Of a DNA stretch of 6,892 nt, positions 5,929 through 6,892 are shown piece after piece; positions within the stretch are counted from its first letter, which is position 1, and each line of letters begins with the position of its first letter. Position numbers and translations under genes: made by a program. The notes beneath the pieces are model-generated. The model worked only from the letters and a program-made list of their open reading frames with translations. It made no database searches and was not told the DNA's origin. This DNA is from Georgfuchsia sp049276455 (lineage in GTDB: Bacteria > Pseudomonadota > Gammaproteobacteria > Burkholderiales > Rhodocyclaceae), in NCBI GenBank assembly GCA_049276455.1, contig JBASWL010000193.1:1-6892 (forward strand), written 5' to 3'.

Positions 5929-5949
5929 GCCGGAATCAGGAATACCCCA

Positions 5950-6892
5950 ATGAACGCCAACGAAAAATTCATCGCCGCCGAAGCCCATGTCGACGCGGCA
6001 GCGATCGAGCCCCTGCCCCGCTCGCGCAAGATCTACGTGACCGGCTCGCGCCCCGACATCCGCGTGCCGATGCGCGAAATCAGCCAGTCCGACACGCCTG
6101 CCGCAATGGGCGTCGAGAAGAATCCGCCGATTTATGTCTATGACTGTTCCGGCCCCTATACCGACCCGACGGCGAAGATCGACATCCGCCGCGGCCTGCC
6201 CGCGCTGCGCCAGCAATGGATCGAGGAACGCAACGACACTGAAGTGTTGAACCGGCTCTCATCCGACTTCGGCCGCCAGCGCCTGGAAGACCCGGCACTG
6301 GCCGGAATGCGCTTCGACCTCAAGCGCCAGCCGCGCCGCGCCAAACCCTGCATGAATGTGTCGCAAATGCACTACGCGAAGCAGGGCATCGTCACGCCGG
6401 AAATGGAATACATCGCCATCCGCGAAAACTTGCATCGCCGCGAGTACATCGAATCGCTCAAGACCTCCGGCCCCACCGGCCAGCGTCTGGCCGAGATGAT
6501 GGGCCGCCAGCATCGCGGGCAGAATTTCGGCGCTTCGATCCCCGAGGAAATCACGCCCGAATTCGTGCGCGACGAAGTGGCGCGCGGCCGCGCCATCATT
6601 CCCAACAACATCAACCATCCGGAGTCCGAGCCGATGATCATCGGCCGCAACTTCCTCGTCAAGATCAACGCCAACATCGGCAACTCTGCGCTCGGCTCCT
6701 CGATCAGCGAGGAAGTCGACAAGATGACTTGGGCCATCCGCTGGGGTGGCGACACGGTGATGGACCTGTCCACCGGCAACAACATCCACGAAACGCGCGA
6801 ATGGATCGTGCGCAACTCGCCGGTGCCGATCGGCACCGTGCCGATCTATCAGGCGCTGGAAAAGGTCGACGGCAAGGCCGAAGAGCTGACCT
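5950..6892 (+). CDS. thiC: Phosphomethylpyrimidine synthase ThiC, N-terminal half (3' end outside window)
   Basis: The frame runs from ATG 5950 off the right edge, giving 314 residues of a protein usually near 630. ThiC is a cytosolic radical-SAM enzyme that rearranges 5-aminoimidazole ribotide into the hydroxymethylpyrimidine phosphate of thiamine. Recognisable stretches are the N-terminal ThiC-associated region (SRKIYVTGSRPDIRVPMREI from about 25, then YDCSGPYTDP) and the start of the catalytic barrel with MHYAKQGIVTPEMEYIAIREN, the IIPNNINHPESEPMIIGRNF segment, INANIGNSALGSSISEEVDK and DLSTGNNIHETREWI, all highly conserved in the family. The C-terminal cysteine motif for the 4Fe-4S cluster lies outside the window. 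The start is supported by AGGAA seven bases upstream. No TPP riboswitch is recognisable between the terminator and the start, which is unusual for proteobacterial thiC. Confidence 0.97.
   Translation, partial: MNANEKFIAAEAHVDAAAIEPLPRSRKIYVTGSRPDIRVPMREISQSDTPAAMGVEKNPPIYVYDCSGPYTDPTAKIDIRRGLPALRQQWIEERNDTEVLNRLSSDFGRQRLEDPALAGMRFDLKRQPRRAKPCMNVSQMHYAKQGIVTPEMEYIAIRENLHRREYIESLKTSGPTGQRLAEMMGRQHRGQNFGASIPEEITPEFVRDEVARGRAIIPNNINHPESEPMIIGRNFLVKINANIGNSALGSSISEEVDKMTWAIRWGGDTVMDLSTGNNIHETREWIVRNSPVPIGTVPIYQALEKVDGKAEELT

Noticed and set aside
5586..6029. A 147-codon - strand frame opposite the thiC leader and start
   Set aside because: It crosses the terminator and the opposite strand of the SDR tail and thiC, and has no family signature.

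Overview
The window is about 6.9 kb of moderately GC-rich bacterial DNA, and all five complete or near-complete genes lie on the + strand. The ThiC protein at the right end and the acyl-CoA dehydrogenase, MmgE/PrpD and SDR enzymes look like those of a Betaproteobacterium, perhaps of the Rhodocyclales type with a versatile or anaerobic lifestyle. This taxonomic reading is an inference from protein style only.

Layout, left to right: (1) the C-terminal two-thirds of an acyl-CoA dehydrogenase; (2) a complete MmgE/PrpD-family protein (2-methylcitrate dehydratase / cis-aconitate decarboxylase superfamily); (3) a short 5' remnant of a short-chain dehydrogenase/reductase (SDR) gene; (4) a complete multi-cluster iron-sulfur protein with an N-terminal helix-turn-helix-like region; (5) a complete, apparently functional SDR; (6) an FMN-dependent NADH-azoreductase-like flavoprotein; (7) a 61-bp 3' remnant of an SDR gene followed by a strong intrinsic terminator; (8) a structured leader and the N-terminal half of thiC (thiamine pyrimidine synthesis).

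The acyl-CoA dehydrogenase, MmgE/PrpD protein and SDR fit the peripheral catabolism of a CoA-activated or carboxylic acid substrate, which cannot be named from sequence. The iron-sulfur protein and the azoreductase-like flavoprotein are redox accessories without an obvious dedicated partner in the window. ThiC is a housekeeping biosynthetic gene and probably marks the edge of the catabolic cluster.

The most striking structure is architectural. The intact SDR gene is bracketed by a second SDR start upstream (2421 on) and a second SDR end downstream (5600-5660). The tail copy differs from the intact gene at only two positions, both silent, and it carries the terminator that the intact SDR lacks. 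The simplest reading is that an ancestral SDR gene sat between the MmgE gene and thiC and was split by about 3.1 kb carrying the iron-sulfur gene, a paralogous SDR and the flavoprotein gene. No transposase, integrase, CRISPR array, tRNA or rRNA was seen.
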